A stretch of DNA of 10,055 bases from an uncultured Caulobacteraceae bacterium (GCA_937910255.1 CALEOQ010000349.1:1-10055); one strand, 5' to 3'. Counted from the first letter of the stretch, positions 1 through 6,901 are shown. A program made the numbers and translations. Notes: generated by a model from the letters alone, not told the origin.

Positions 1-100
1 GTGGCGTGTGACTTGCGGCACCGTCGGTTGTTTTGTCAGGCAGAAGACGGCATACGAGATTACGACGTGACTGGAGTTCAGACGTGTGCTCTTCCGATCT
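1..100. other. Illumina P7/index/Read-2 adapter (artefact)
   Basis: This is not genomic. Positions 37-60 match the 24-nt Illumina P7 oligo with one mismatch. Positions 61-66 (TACGAC) sit where a 6-nt index belongs. Positions 67-100 match the 34-nt TruSeq Read-2 primer site exactly, ending in CTCTTCCGATCT. Positions 1-36 look like noisy base calls past the end of the template; TTTTGT at 31-36 resembles the poly-T linker that precedes P7. Translation gives the familiar contaminant peptides CQAEDGIRD, VTGVQTCALPI and MLFRS, so any protein predicted here is spurious. The real insert begins at 101. Confidence 0.98.
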
Positions 101-1366
101 GCGCAGGTAGACGGTGTCCGTCAGGGCCAGGCGGGCGCCGAGGCGGCCCGTCGGCGTCGCGCCGCTGGAGTCCTCGGCCCGGGAATCCAGCAGGATCGCG
201 CCGCCGTTCAGGTCTCGCTCGATCCGCCGCGCGTCGCGCGCGGACCAGCCGTCCAGGCGCACGCCGCCGGTCAGCAGCAGGCGTTCGGCCTCATAGGTGG
301 TCTCGCCATAGACACCGCCGACCAGGGTGCGGCCCCCCGCCACCCGGCCGCGGGTGAAGCCGTCGCCGAGATTGCGGAAGAACTCCCGGGTCTCGCCATC
401 GGTCACACGGACATCGCCGCCCACCTCCCAGGTCCAGGCGTCGGCCACCTGGCGCCAGGCGGCGTTGGCGCCATAGCCCAGGGCCGGGGTGGCCAGTTGC
501 TGAGCCGCCGGGCGACTGGCCGAACGGTCAGGCTCCACAGCGGCGAACCGGTTCTTGAGGTCGCTGGTCCGCAGCCAGGCCTGGAGGCGCCACCCGCCCG
601 CATCGGCCTGCGAGGGTTGGGCCAGGGACAGGGTGGCCGACCCGCCGCTGGCCTGGGAGCCGACGCCCTCGACGCCCCCGCCCCGGCGCTCTTCATAGGC
701 GTCCAGGCGGAAGGCGGCCTGCACCCCGGCCACCTCGCCCTGCAGCCGCGCGGCTGCGGAGACCTGATCCAGGCCGGCGGGCTGGTCGACCGCGCCGCGG
801 CCTGCGCCGCGGATCGGGACATAGCCATCACTGGTGGAGCCCGAGACGACCGTCAGCAGGTTCTGCGTCCCCATGGCGGCCGCGGCGCGATAGGTCCCGT
901 GAGACCCGGCGGAGATATCCAGGGCCGACACGCCGTCGGCGGGCGCGCGCTCGCTGAGCGCCACCACGCCGGTCAGGGCGCCTGCACCATAGGGACCAGC
1001 CCCCGACCCCTTGATGATCTGAGCCGCCGCCAGGCCCTCCGGCGGCAGGGCCGACCAGATCACCCAGCCGCCAAAGGGATCGTTCTGCGGCGCCCCATCC
1101 AGCGTCACCAGGGTGCGCCCGGCGCCGGACGGCGCGATCGCCCGCAGGGACAGGCCCTGGATGGTCGGATTGGCCACCTCGCTGCCCGTCCGGCGGAACA
1201 GGGCGACCCCGGGCTCGCTGCGCAGGGCCTCGTCCAGGCGTGGCGCGGTGGCCAGGGTTTCGATCCTCAGGGTTGTGATGGCGAAGGCGGCGTCCCCCGG
1301 GCTGGGCGCCAGCCGCGGCGCCGTGACCTGCAGCTCGGAAATCAAAGGGGGCGGCATGTCGGGCAT
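101..1366 (-). CDS. TonB-dependent outer-membrane receptor, 3'-truncated
   Basis: Outer-membrane receptors of this superfamily import siderophores, cobalamin, sugars or other ligands using TonB energy. The frame is open for 422 codons and runs into the adapter at 101, so the rest of the beta-barrel is missing (family members are usually 600-800 residues). Residues 11-18 (ELQVTAPR) look like a TonB box. Residues about 33-138 form a plug domain with LDEALRSEPGVALFRR, TIQGLSLRA, LVTLDGAPQNDPFGG and IIKGSGAGPYGAGALTGVV. Barrel-like strands follow. The start at 1366 is chosen because a GGAG lies 8 nt upstream and an in-frame TGA sits at 1397-1399; ATG at 1357 is the alternative. From either start the protein begins directly before the TonB box with no signal peptide, which is odd for a secreted barrel. 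The ligand cannot be told. It is divergent from the protease at 1502. Confidence 0.85.
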
Positions 1367-1501
1367 AAGAGCGGCTCCGGAACGGCGAGGTCGGGGTCAC
1401 GAATAGGTGACTTGGGTCCCGGTCATTAGGAATTTGGACAGGCCACCGCCTGCAACCTGCGATACTGGCGCTCATCGTCAGCGCGAAGCTTCGAGTTCAT
1501 C
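1367..1501. promoter_or_regulatory. Divergent intergenic region, receptor/protease
   Basis: These 135 bp separate two divergent genes and should hold both promoters. A TTGGAC at 1434-1439 and a GATACT at 1461-1466 resemble -35 and -10 hexamers for the protease, but their 21-bp spacing is too long to be convincing. No Shine-Dalgarno stands out before the protease ATG. In the receptor direction GGAG is well placed before the ATG at 1366. No hydrophobic leader for the receptor is encoded here in any minus-strand frame. I see no clear operator. Confidence 0.35.
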
Positions 1502-3088
1502 ATGGCTGTCCCCGACACCAGCGCCATTGTTTCCAGCCTGCTCGCGGCCAGCCGCTGGTGGAGCGGATCGACGATCACCTACAGCGCCCCCGGTGCGGGC
1601 TCAACCTGGCCGACCTACGCCGCCGGGGAAGAACCGAGCGTCGCGGGCTACGGCGTCCTCAACGCCTCGCAGGTCCAGCAGTTCAGAACCGCCATCGACG
1701 CCTGGGACAAGGTCGTCGCTGTCAACTTCATGCAGACCGACGATGTGGCCTCGCCAGGTCAGATCCGCGTCGCCTTCACCGATGTCGACGCCCTGAGCGA
1801 CGGAGACGAGAATCTCTGGGGCTACGCCTATTACCCACCCGGCTATGGCGGCGCCGGAAGCGCCATCTCGGGCGACATCTGGATCGACCAGTCGCACGTC
1901 ACCTCCGACTTCGCCCAGGGGGACAACGACTTCAGTTCGCTGGTTCATGAGATTGGCCATGCGATAGGCCTCAAGCACCCCTTCGAGGATGGGGCGGTCC
2001 TGCCGGCGGCCTATGACAACAGCCGCTACACGGTCATGGCCTATACCGACGCCACCGACAGCCTCCACTGGCAGATCGAGGCCACCGCCACGGGCGTCCG
2101 CATCGTTCCGACCCGGGTCGCACCCGAGACGCCCATGGTGTTTGACGTGCTCGCCGCTCAGAATCGCTATGGCGCAGATCCCGCCACCGCCGCCGGGAAC
2201 ACGACCTACGCCTGGGACGAGAACCGGCCCTTCTTCCAGACCGTCTATGATGCCGGCGGCGTCGACACCTTCGATCTCTCCAATCACAGCCGCGGCTCGA
2301 TCATCGACCTTTCGCCCGGCGCCTATTCGTCCATCGCCCAGTTCTCGGCCCAGGCCCAGATCGCGCAGATGCTGGTCCGCTTCCCTTGGGCGGCGGACTT
2401 CTTCAACGAGCATATCCAGACCCCCGAGACCTACACCTGGTCGAACAATCTGGGCGTCGCCTACAACACGGTGATCGAGAACGTGGTCGGCGGGCTAGGC
2501 GCCGACACCATCCTGGGCAACGCCGCCGCCAACGAGATCCGTGGCGGCGACGGAGCGAGTTATCTGCGCGGCTTCGACGGAAACGACCGCCTCTGGGGCG
2601 GCGCCGCCTTTGACGACCTGCATGGCAATGTGGGCGCCGACAGCCTGTGGGGCGGCGGCGGCGACGACTGGGTTGTGGGCGGCAAGGACGACGACCAGCT
2701 CCATGGCGAGGCCGGGGGCGACATCGTCTATGGCAATATCGGCCATGACACCGGCTATGGCGACGACGGCGACGACCTGATCCGCGGCGGCCAGAACAAC
2801 GACGTCCTCTATGGGGGCGCCGGCGACGACTGGATGTCCGGCGACAAGGGCGACGACACCCTCACCGGCGGAGCCGGGGCCGACATCTTCAACACGTTCG
2901 GCGACGCTGGCCTGGACCGGGTCCTGGACTTCAGCAGCGCCCAGGGCGACCGGGTGCGGTTCGACCCCGGCACGGTCTGGGAAGTCGGCTTTGCCGGCTC
3001 GGACACGGTGATCAACATGGTCGGCGGCGCCCAGATGGTCCTGGTCGGCGTCACCGCCGCCACCCTGGGGGACTGGCTCATCGCCTGA
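1502..3088 (+). CDS. Serralysin-like M10 zinc metalloprotease with RTX repeats
   Basis: This is a 528-residue protein with the serralysin layout (peptidase family M10B). There is no N-terminal signal peptide. A short leader (residues 5-27, ending in a RWWSGSTITYS segment) resembles the start of serralysins. The catalytic domain carries the zinc site HEIGHAIGLKH at 149-159, with H149, H153 and H159 as ligands and E150 as catalytic base. The Met-turn YTVMAY follows, with M179 and the possible fourth ligand Y181. Residues about 210-330 match the M10 C-terminal segment (LAAQNRYGADP, DTFDLSNHS, IDLSPGAYSS). Fifteen calcium-binding nonapeptides span 330-464. The tail (GLDRVLDFSSAQGDRVRF, ending LGDWLIA) fits an uncleaved C-terminal type I secretion signal. 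The protein is probably exported by an ABC/MFP/TolC system and folds on calcium outside the cell. No transporter or inhibitor gene is in the window. Caulobacter SapA belongs to the same broad family, but orthology is not claimed. Confidence 0.93.
   Translation: MAVPDTSAIVSSLLAASRWWSGSTITYSAPGAGSTWPTYAAGEEPSVAGYGVLNASQVQQFRTAIDAWDKVVAVNFMQTDDVASPGQIRVAFTDVDALSDGDENLWGYAYYPPGYGGAGSAISGDIWIDQSHVTSDFAQGDNDFSSLVHEIGHAIGLKHPFEDGAVLPAAYDNSRYTVMAYTDATDSLHWQIEATATGVRIVPTRVAPETPMVFDVLAAQNRYGADPATAAGNTTYAWDENRPFFQTVYDAGGVDTFDLSNHSRGSIIDLSPGAYSSIAQFSAQAQIAQMLVRFPWAADFFNEHIQTPETYTWSNNLGVAYNTVIENVVGGLGADTILGNAAANEIRGGDGASYLRGFDGNDRLWGGAAFDDLHGNVGADSLWGGGGDDWVVGGKDDDQLHGEAGGDIVYGNIGHDTGYGDDGDDLIRGGQNNDVLYGGAGDDWMSGDKGDDTLTGGAGADIFNTFGDAGLDRVLDFSSAQGDRVRFDPGTVWEVGFAGSDTVINMVGGAQMVLVGVTAATLGDWLIA
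2489..2893 (+). repeat. 27-bp-periodic RTX nonapeptide repeat array
   Basis: Within the protease gene, residues 330-464 divide cleanly into 15 consecutive nine-residue units with no gap, from GGLGADTIL to GGAGADIFN. The best matches to the GGxGxDxUx calcium-binding consensus are GGLGADTIL, GGGGDDWVV, GDDGDDLIR, GGAGDDWMS, GDKGDDTLT and GGAGADIFN. Several middle units are degenerate (GNAAANEIR, GGAAFDDLH, GNIGHDTGY), so not every turn need bind calcium. The array should fold as a parallel beta-roll. Confidence 0.9.
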
Positions 3089-3139
3089 GCCTCCAAAGGC
3101 CGGTGGACTTAGGCCTGCGGCTATGGCTGTCCTGCGGCC

Positions 3140-3844
3140 ATGTGCAACGAGTATCTGAAGCGGACCGCGGCGACCAACCTCGCCGAGCTGTTCTCCGAAT
3201 ATGGCGTCCCGCTGCGGCTCGACGAGGCGGCGTCGAACCGTCCTGGGGATGAGCCGATCCGGCCCACCGAACGGGCCACTATTCTGCGCCCCCTCGATCC
3301 CGCACGGCCGGCCGCCGGGCTGGAGATGGTCGATCTGCGCTGGTGGCTGGTCCCGGCCTTCCACAGGGGCCCGGTCAAGGACTGGCGGGCCATGAGCACC
3401 AACGCCCGGATCGAGACGGTGGACACCAGCCCCGCCTTCAAGGACGCCTATCGCCGCCGTCGCTGCCTCGTGCCCCTGACCAGCTTCATCGAATATTCCG
3501 AGCCCGCCGGCTGGAAGAAGGGCCAGCCCAAGCAGCGCAATGAGATCAGCTGGGCGGGCGAGGACGTCCGCTTCTTCGCTGGCCTCTGGGAGCGGTCCGC
3601 GCCGTCCGACTTCCCCCAGGGCCTGGAGAGCTTCGCCTTCATCACCGGCCCGGCGCCGGCCGACATGGCGGCCATCCATGACCGCGGTCCGCCGGTGCTG
3701 ACCCTGGGCCAGGGCATAGCCTGGCTGGACCTGGAGGGTTCGGGCAAGGCCGCCTTCGAGACACCCCCGCCGGCCGGAACCTTCGACGTGCAGGTGCGTC
3801 CCCGCGAGCAGTTGATGTCGCCGGAAATGCGCCGCCTGCTCTGA
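3140..3844 (+). CDS. SRAP-family abasic-site-binding protein (YedK/HMCES-like)
   Basis: This 234-residue SOS response-associated peptidase family protein is full length. Proteins of this family form a covalent bond between Cys2 and abasic sites in single-stranded DNA and so shield the lesion. The start is fixed by chemistry, since ATG-TGC puts cysteine at position 2 (MCNEY); no good Shine-Dalgarno is visible. Other expected active-site residues are present: N88 in MSTNARIE, E118 in CLVPLTSFIEY, and H180 in IHDRGPPVL. The FAGLWE core strand is also present (146-151). Two small departures from the common form are N3 where many members have Gly, and HDRGPP where HDRMP is usual. The gene lies 48 bp before uvrD on the same strand, a DNA-repair pairing, though uvrD seems to have its own promoter. 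No SOS box precedes this gene. Confidence 0.92.
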   Translation: MCNEYLKRTAATNLAELFSEYGVPLRLDEAASNRPGDEPIRPTERATILRPLDPARPAAGLEMVDLRWWLVPAFHRGPVKDWRAMSTNARIETVDTSPAFKDAYRRRRCLVPLTSFIEYSEPAGWKKGQPKQRNEISWAGEDVRFFAGLWERSAPSDFPQGLESFAFITGPAPADMAAIHDRGPPVLTLGQGIAWLDLEGSGKAAFETPPPAGTFDVQVRPREQLMSPEMRRLL

Positions 3845-3855
3845 CACGCCGCGCC

Positions 3856-3885
3856 TTGGGCGCCGGCTCCGATATGTTCTATATA
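3856..3885 (+). promoter_or_regulatory. Possible uvrD promoter (-35/-10)
   Basis: TTGGGC (3856-3861) and TATATA (3880-3885) are separated by 18 bp and fit a housekeeping sigma-factor promoter. If they are used, transcription would begin near 3891-3893, on or next to the uvrD ATG, giving a leaderless or nearly leaderless mRNA. The -10 element lies inside the LexA-type box. The hexamers are only moderate matches. Confidence 0.4.
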
Positions 3886-3890
3886 AGTTC
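3876..3890 (+). promoter_or_regulatory. LexA (SOS) box upstream of uvrD
   Basis: The 15-mer GTTCTATATAAGTTC is a perfect GTTC-N7-GTTC direct repeat, the known LexA operator form in Alphaproteobacteria (unlike the CTGT-N8-ACAG palindrome of Escherichia coli). It has an AT-rich spacer in otherwise GC-rich DNA and ends two bases before the uvrD ATG. It overlaps the likely -10 element, so bound LexA would block RNA polymerase. Damage-inducible expression of the helicase is the natural inference. Confidence 0.82.
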
Positions 3891-3892
3891 CA

Positions 3893-6256
3893 ATGTCCTT
3901 TCCTGAATCAGCTCCCCCCGCCCCCGCGCCCAAGATCAGCGACCTCGCCCGCGTGGGCGGCCCCGGCCACCAGCCTGACTATCTGCACGGCCTGAACCCC
4001 GAGCAGCGAGACGCCGTGGAGACGGTGGAGGGCCCCGTCCTGGTCCTGGCCGGGGCCGGCACCGGCAAGACCCGGGTGCTGACCACGCGGCTGGCCCATA
4101 TCCTGACCACCGGACGCGCCAAGCCCTGGGAGCTGCTGGCCGTCACCTTCACCAACAAAGCGGCCCGGGAGATGCGCGAGCGGATCGCCGCCATCATCGG
4201 GCCTGAGGCCGAGGGCCTGCGCTGGCTGGGCACCTTCCACTCGGTCGCCGCCCAGATCCTGCGCCGCCACGCCGAGCTGGTGGGCCTGAAGTCCAGCTAC
4301 ACCATCCTCGACACCGACGATCAGGAGCGGCTGCTCAAGCAACTGCTGGAAGCTGAGAACATCGATTCAAAGCGGTGGACCGCCAAGGCGCTGGCCGGGC
4401 TGATCGACCATTGGAAGAACCGCGGCTGGACGCCCGACCGCCTGCCGCCCGCGGAAGGCGCGGCCTTCGCCAACAACCGCGGTCAGGCGCTCTACCGCCT
4501 CTATCAGGAGCGGTTGCGGGTGCTGAACGCCTGTGACTTCGGCGACCTGCTGCTGCACAACATCACCATCTTCACCTCGCAGCCCGACGTGCTGGCCGAG
4601 TATCACGACCGCTTCAAGTTCATCCTGGTGGACGAGTACCAGGACACCAATGTCGCCCAGTATCTGTGGCTGCGCCTGCTGGCTCAGAAGCGGCAGAACG
4701 TCTGCTGCGTCGGCGACGACGACCAGTCGATCTATGGCTGGCGCGGCGCCGAGGTGGACAACATCCTGCGTTTCGAGCGGGATTTCCCGGGCGCCAAGGT
4801 CATCCGGCTGGAACGAAACTACCGCTCCACCAGCCATATCCTGGGGGCGGCCTCAGGACTGATCGCCACCAACAAGTCCCGCCTGGGCAAGACGCTCTGG
4901 ACCGAGGCCGACGGCGGCGACAAGGTGGTGGTCCGCGGGGTCTGGGACGGCGAGGCCGAGAGCCGGCTGATCGCCGACGAGATCGAGCGGGCCCGCAAGG
5001 GGACCACCGAACGTGATCCCCGCCCCTACAAGCACATGGCCATCCTGGTGCGGGCCTCCTTCCAGATGCGCGCCTTCGAAGAACGCTTCGTGCTGCTGCA
5101 GATCCCCTACACGGTGGTCGGCGGCCCGCGCTTCTTCGAGCGGGCCGAGATCCGCGATGCGCACGCCTATCTGCGGCTGATCCAGTCCGAGGACGACGAT
5201 CTGGCCTTCGAGCGGATCGTCAATGTCCCCAAGCGCGGCATTGGCGAGACCACCGTCCAGAAGCTGCTTCAGATCGCGCGGCTGAACGGCGTCTCGGCCG
5301 CCACGGCCGCGCGGCAGATCGTGCTGACCGACGAACTGGCCGCCCGGACCCGCACCTCGCTGGCCAACTTCCTGCGCGACCTGGACCGCTGGCGGGCGCA
5401 GGCCGAGGGCCAGCACCACAGCCGGCTGACCGAGATGGTGCTGGAGGAGAGCGGCTATACCGACGCCCTGCGCCTGGACAAGACGCCGACCGCGCAGACC
5501 CGCCTGGAGAACCTCAAGGAACTGGTCCAGTCCATGGGGAATTTCGAGACGCTGGGGGCCTATCTGGAGCACGTCTCCCTGGTCATGGATCTCGACCGCG
5601 GGGCCGGCGAGGACGCCGTCCAGATCATGACCCTGCACTCAGCCAAGGGGCTGGAATTTCCGCTGGTCTTCCTGCCCGGCTGGGAGGAAGGGGTCTTCCC
5701 CTCGCAGCGCTCCATGGACGAGAGCGGCGAGAAGGGCCTCGAGGAGGAGCGGCGGCTGGCCTATGTGGGCATTACCCGCGCCCGCGAGCAGGCCCACGTC
5801 TCCTTCGCGGCCAACCGCCAAGTCTATGGCCGCTGGACCAGCCAGCTGCCCTCGCGCTTTGTCGACGAACTGCCCATCGCCCATGTGGAGGCCGCCTCAG
5901 ACACCGGCTATTACGGCGGCGGCCCAGGCATGCAGCAGCATGGCAGCCGATGGGACGAGAGCCCCAGCTTCGGCTCCGGCTATTCCTCGCCCGGCTGGCG
6001 CCGCGCCCAGGACCGCGGCTATCACGGCAGCCATCCGGGGCGACAACAGGTGATCGAGGGGGAAGGCCGGCTGGTGGCCGTCTCTGACCCGTCAGCCTCC
6101 AGCAGCGCGTTCGCCCGCGGCGATCGGGTGTTCCACCAGAAGTTCGGCTATGGCCAGGTGCGGAATATCGACGGCAACAAGCTGACCGTCGCCTTCGAAA
6201 AGGCCGGCGAAAAGAAGGTCATCGATTCCTTCGTGGAGAAGGCCGAGGCCTCCTAG
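3893..6256 (+). CDS. uvrD: UvrD/PcrA-type DNA helicase
   Basis: This complete 787-residue superfamily 1A 3'-5' DNA helicase acts in nucleotide excision and mismatch repair and clears proteins from DNA. Visible motifs are the Q motif LNPEQRDAVE (34-43), Walker A GAGTGKT (54-60), motif Ia VTFTNKAAREMRER, Walker B DEYQDTN (247-253), motif III GDDDQSIYGWRGA (274-286), motif IV IRLERNYRST, motif V LHSAKGLEF (581-589) and motif VI VGITRARE (625-632). A glycine/serine-rich linker (about 655-735) leads to a C-terminal Tudor-like domain (about 739-787, FARGDRVFHQKFGYGQV), which in PcrA/UvrD contacts RNA polymerase. No Shine-Dalgarno precedes ATG 3893 because the SOS box occupies that space, so leaderless translation is likely. 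The TAG stop is the first three bases of the palindromic element at 6254-6340. UvrD versus PcrA naming is a convention here; Rep is less likely given the Tudor tail. Confidence 0.96.
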   Translation: MSFPESAPPAPAPKISDLARVGGPGHQPDYLHGLNPEQRDAVETVEGPVLVLAGAGTGKTRVLTTRLAHILTTGRAKPWELLAVTFTNKAAREMRERIAAIIGPEAEGLRWLGTFHSVAAQILRRHAELVGLKSSYTILDTDDQERLLKQLLEAENIDSKRWTAKALAGLIDHWKNRGWTPDRLPPAEGAAFANNRGQALYRLYQERLRVLNACDFGDLLLHNITIFTSQPDVLAEYHDRFKFILVDEYQDTNVAQYLWLRLLAQKRQNVCCVGDDDQSIYGWRGAEVDNILRFERDFPGAKVIRLERNYRSTSHILGAASGLIATNKSRLGKTLWTEADGGDKVVVRGVWDGEAESRLIADEIERARKGTTERDPRPYKHMAILVRASFQMRAFEERFVLLQIPYTVVGGPRFFERAEIRDAHAYLRLIQSEDDDLAFERIVNVPKRGIGETTVQKLLQIARLNGVSAATAARQIVLTDELAARTRTSLANFLRDLDRWRAQAEGQHHSRLTEMVLEESGYTDALRLDKTPTAQTRLENLKELVQSMGNFETLGAYLEHVSLVMDLDRGAGEDAVQIMTLHSAKGLEFPLVFLPGWEEGVFPSQRSMDESGEKGLEEERRLAYVGITRAREQAHVSFAANRQVYGRWTSQLPSRFVDELPIAHVEAASDTGYYGGGPGMQQHGSRWDESPSFGSGYSSPGWRRAQDRGYHGSHPGRQQVIEGEGRLVAVSDPSASSSAFARGDRVFHQKFGYGQVRNIDGNKLTVAFEKAGEKKVIDSFVEKAEAS

Positions 6257-6340
6257 AGCCTGATGCGATCAGGTTCTAATCCTAAGTCTTGAGCGCGTTT
6301 TGATCCGATAGCCGGTGTCCATCTATCGGAACGCGCTCTA
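6254..6340. repeat. 87-bp two-hairpin intergenic palindromic element
   Basis: The element begins with TAGAGC and ends with the inverse GCTCTA. Hairpin 1 has arms TAGAGCCTGAT (6254-6264) and ATCAGGTTCTA (6268-6278), 11 pairs with one G-T wobble and a GCG loop. Hairpin 2 has left arm GAGCGCGTT (6291-6299) plus CCGATAG (6305-6311), split by a 5-nt bulge TTGAT, and right arm CTATCGGAACGCGCTC (6323-6338). That gives 16 perfect pairs around an 11-nt loop. The bounds coincide with the TAG stops of the two convergent genes. The form suggests a dispersed REP-like repeat, but copy number cannot be seen from one window. Confidence 0.7.
6291..6338. terminator. Possible bidirectional terminator hairpin
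   Basis: The 16-bp bulged stem of hairpin 2 lies between convergent genes and could stop transcription from both sides. It lacks a following U-run on either strand (plus side CTAGCGCC), so it is not a classic intrinsic terminator. Its role may be 3'-end protection or Rho-assisted ending. Confidence 0.4.
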
Positions 6341-6763
6341 GCGCCAGGGCTCGCCTTTTCGCTTGGCCAGGAAGTTCGCCAGCACCGAAACACCGCCGGC
6401 CAGCAGGGCCGCGGCGCCGCCGGTGACGGCCGCCGAGACAACCCCCTTGCGCGGCGTGTTGGCCTCGGTCTCGCCAGGGGCTTCCATGGCCACCTCCATC
6501 GGCGTCGGTTCAGGCGCCGCAGCGTCTGCGTCGCGGCGGAAGGCCACGGTCTGGGCGTTGCGATCGACGGTCTCGACCCGCCACCCCGCCCCCTTCCAGG
6601 CCTCGTGGTGAGGTTTTTCGCCGCCTGTCCACCAGGCGTTCTGGTCCCTGGCGCTCTTGGGCAACGGGAAGCCCAGCACCTCTTCGAGCTCGGCGAAGCT
6701 GGCGCTCCAGTCGTCGGCCTCATGCCGGGCCAGGCGGTCGGACAGGGGCTTGTACTTGCTCAT
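6338..6763 (-). CDS. DUF7662-like protein with C-terminal membrane helix
   Basis: This is a 141-residue protein. The start at 6763 (MSKYKPLSDRLARHE) is chosen because GGAGGAG sits 4 nt upstream; a longer in-frame start at 6793 would place that ribosome site inside the gene. Residues 3-77 show a small domain with YKPLSDRLARHEADDW, FAELEEVLGFPLPKSAR, AWWTGG and WKGAGWRVETVD. It resembles the DUF7662 family, whose function is unknown to me. A Glu/Pro/Ala linker (78-110) follows, then a hydrophobic segment at about 112-133 (VVSAAVTGGAAALLAGGVSVLA) and a basic end KRKGEPWR. This fits a tail-anchored inner-membrane protein. It is convergent with uvrD, and its TAG stop is given by the right end of the palindromic element. 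It is divergent from the gene at 6902 across 138 bp that hold an interrupted palindrome GCGTAACACGC (6785-6795). Confidence 0.8.
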   Translation of the reverse strand: MSKYKPLSDRLARHEADDWSASFAELEEVLGFPLPKSARDQNAWWTGGEKPHHEAWKGAGWRVETVDRNAQTVAFRRDADAAAPEPTPMEVAMEAPGETEANTPRKGVVSAAVTGGAAALLAGGVSVLANFLAKRKGEPWR

Positions 6764-6901
6764 CGGTCTCCTCCTTCGGCTTGAGCGTAACACGCAAATT
6801 CCAGGCCTGTTGCGACGAGATGAGCGGGTCCTCCGGCCGATGTCGATCCGCCGATGAAACCGACCAGGTGATTCGCGCGCTTATCGGCCCAGGAGGCGGA
6901 T

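Noticed and set aside
86..1429. 447-residue plus-strand open frame beginning MLFRS
   Set aside because: It starts inside the adapter and lies opposite the TonB receptor, whose plug and barrel motifs are clear on the minus strand. Long shadow frames are expected at this GC content.
828..1475. 215-residue minus-strand frame that could carry the missing receptor leader
   Set aside because: Its N-terminus (MSASIAGCRRWPVQIPNDRD) is polar, and it overlaps the receptor in a different frame with low-complexity Arg/Gly/Pro sequence. It is not a signal peptide.
2489..2893. 27-bp periodicity as a CRISPR-like or minisatellite array
   Set aside because: The period is exactly nine codons in frame and encodes RTX nonapeptides. 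The units vary in DNA sequence.
3097..3116. Inverted repeat AGGCC/GGCCT after the protease gene as a terminator
   Set aside because: Only 5 bp with no U-run; chance is likely in this composition.
2495..3847. 450-residue minus-strand open frame across the protease and SRAP genes
   Set aside because: It is antisense to RTX repeats and to a gene with an intact active site, so its openness follows from codon bias.
6268..6290. GTTC within the palindromic element as a second SOS box
   Set aside because: No second GTTC at the required 7-nt spacing.
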